DNA from: Desulfobacteraceae bacterium
Lineage (GTDB): Bacteria; Desulfobacterota; Desulfobacteria; Desulfobacterales; Desulfobacteraceae
Direction: 5' to 3'
NCBI GenBank assembly: GCA_016744295.1
Contig: JADGEQ010000029.1
Coordinates: 27,929 to 91,928, forward strand
Length of the DNA: 64,000 nucleotides
The notes beneath the pieces are model-generated. The model did not search any database and was not told the origin of the DNA. It worked only from the letters and a program-made list of their open reading frames with translations. Below are positions 63,741 through 64,000 of the stretch, one piece after another; the stretch's first letter is position 1, and each line of letters begins with the position of its first letter. The position numbers were made by a program, and so were the translations under genes.

Positions 63741-64000
63741 TCAACCCCAGATCCCAATCGGTCTTAATATTTCAAATCTCATATAGTAAAATTTTAGGCT
63801 AAGTAAAGTAGAGAATTGATTTCCGGTAGGCAAATTACAATTTCCCCCAACCACAAGATATTGTGCTAGGTTATGATTCTGAAACTCCCAGCCTATTAAT
63901 AAGAACTGAACCGCTTCGCGGAAGTAGCCTCGGCATATTTTAAAGTAGCATAAATTTTTAAAGACCTTTAGAATAAGGGGTCTCAAAGCCTTTGTGCGTG
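63741..64000. other. Terminal region, no gene supported
   Basis: An 81-codon minus-strand ORF (63741-63986) has no SD or family features. Nothing else is recognisable before the window ends. Confidence 0.4.

Overview
The window reads as a chromosomal segment of an anaerobic, sulfate-reducer-like Desulfobacterota, most probably a Desulfobacteraceae relative. This is an inference from gene content: a stand-alone Ni-Fe CO dehydrogenase (cooS), acetate kinase, multihaem cytochromes with NrfCD-type modules, indolepyruvate:ferredoxin oxidoreductase (iorAB), Na+-NQR, and many HDOD, HD-GYP and hybrid two-component proteins. No rRNA, tRNA, CRISPR array or phage was found.

Layout. 1-4.5 kb: the 3' part of a recQ-like helicase, then a polar amino-acid ABC importer (binding protein, permease, ATPase). 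4.5-14.8 kb: a CBS-domain remnant, cooS with a recognisable promoter and a structured leader, a TetR regulator, an AEC carrier divergent from a GntR/FCD regulator around a 32-bp palindrome, ackA, a STAS-like protein, an M24 peptidase, a spermidine-synthase-like methyltransferase fold and mobB. 14.9-30 kb: a dense signalling island. A plus-strand operon (REC-HDOD, hybrid kinase, REC-kinase) converges on a minus-strand operon of three REC proteins, two of them fused to a FapA/DUF342 beta-helix. It is followed by an HTH protein with a MoCo-carrier/SLOG-like tail, a membrane protein, an HDOD protein and another REC-kinase.

30-38.8 kb: an FmdE-like protein and a periplasmic nitrate reductase operon (napD, napA, two four-haem cytochromes, a Tat-exported Fe-S protein, an NrfD quinol dehydrogenase) converging on an MFS transporter. 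38.9-46.5 kb: HD-GYP and single-domain response regulators, cyclophilin, a small conserved protein, a CHASE/PAS sensor lacking a kinase domain, two rSAM/selenodomain-associated transferases, and a decayed rhodanese/DoxX pair. 46.8-57.7 kb: nqrABCDEF, followed at once by pyrD-pyrK-pyrE and a Cache-PAS histidine kinase. 57.7-61.1 kb: a small ORF, iorA, iorB and an MBL hydrolase on the minus strand. 61.5-63.7 kb: a group II intron in a non-coding locus with long inverted arms.

How it fits together. The metabolic genes fit CO, acetate and amino-acid/2-oxoacid metabolism, with ferredoxin or NADH feeding Na+-NQR and quinol feeding Nap. mobB supports the molybdopterin-guanine cofactor of NapA. The most unusual content is the REC-FapA signalling island, an NqrA that keeps two RnfC-style 4Fe-4S motifs, an IorA ferredoxin domain lacking the second cysteine in both clusters, the Nap operon with NrfCD wiring, and several decayed phosphorelay residues. 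Start codons were moved from the ORF track wherever a Shine-Dalgarno (SD) sequence or an operon overlap pointed to a better one.
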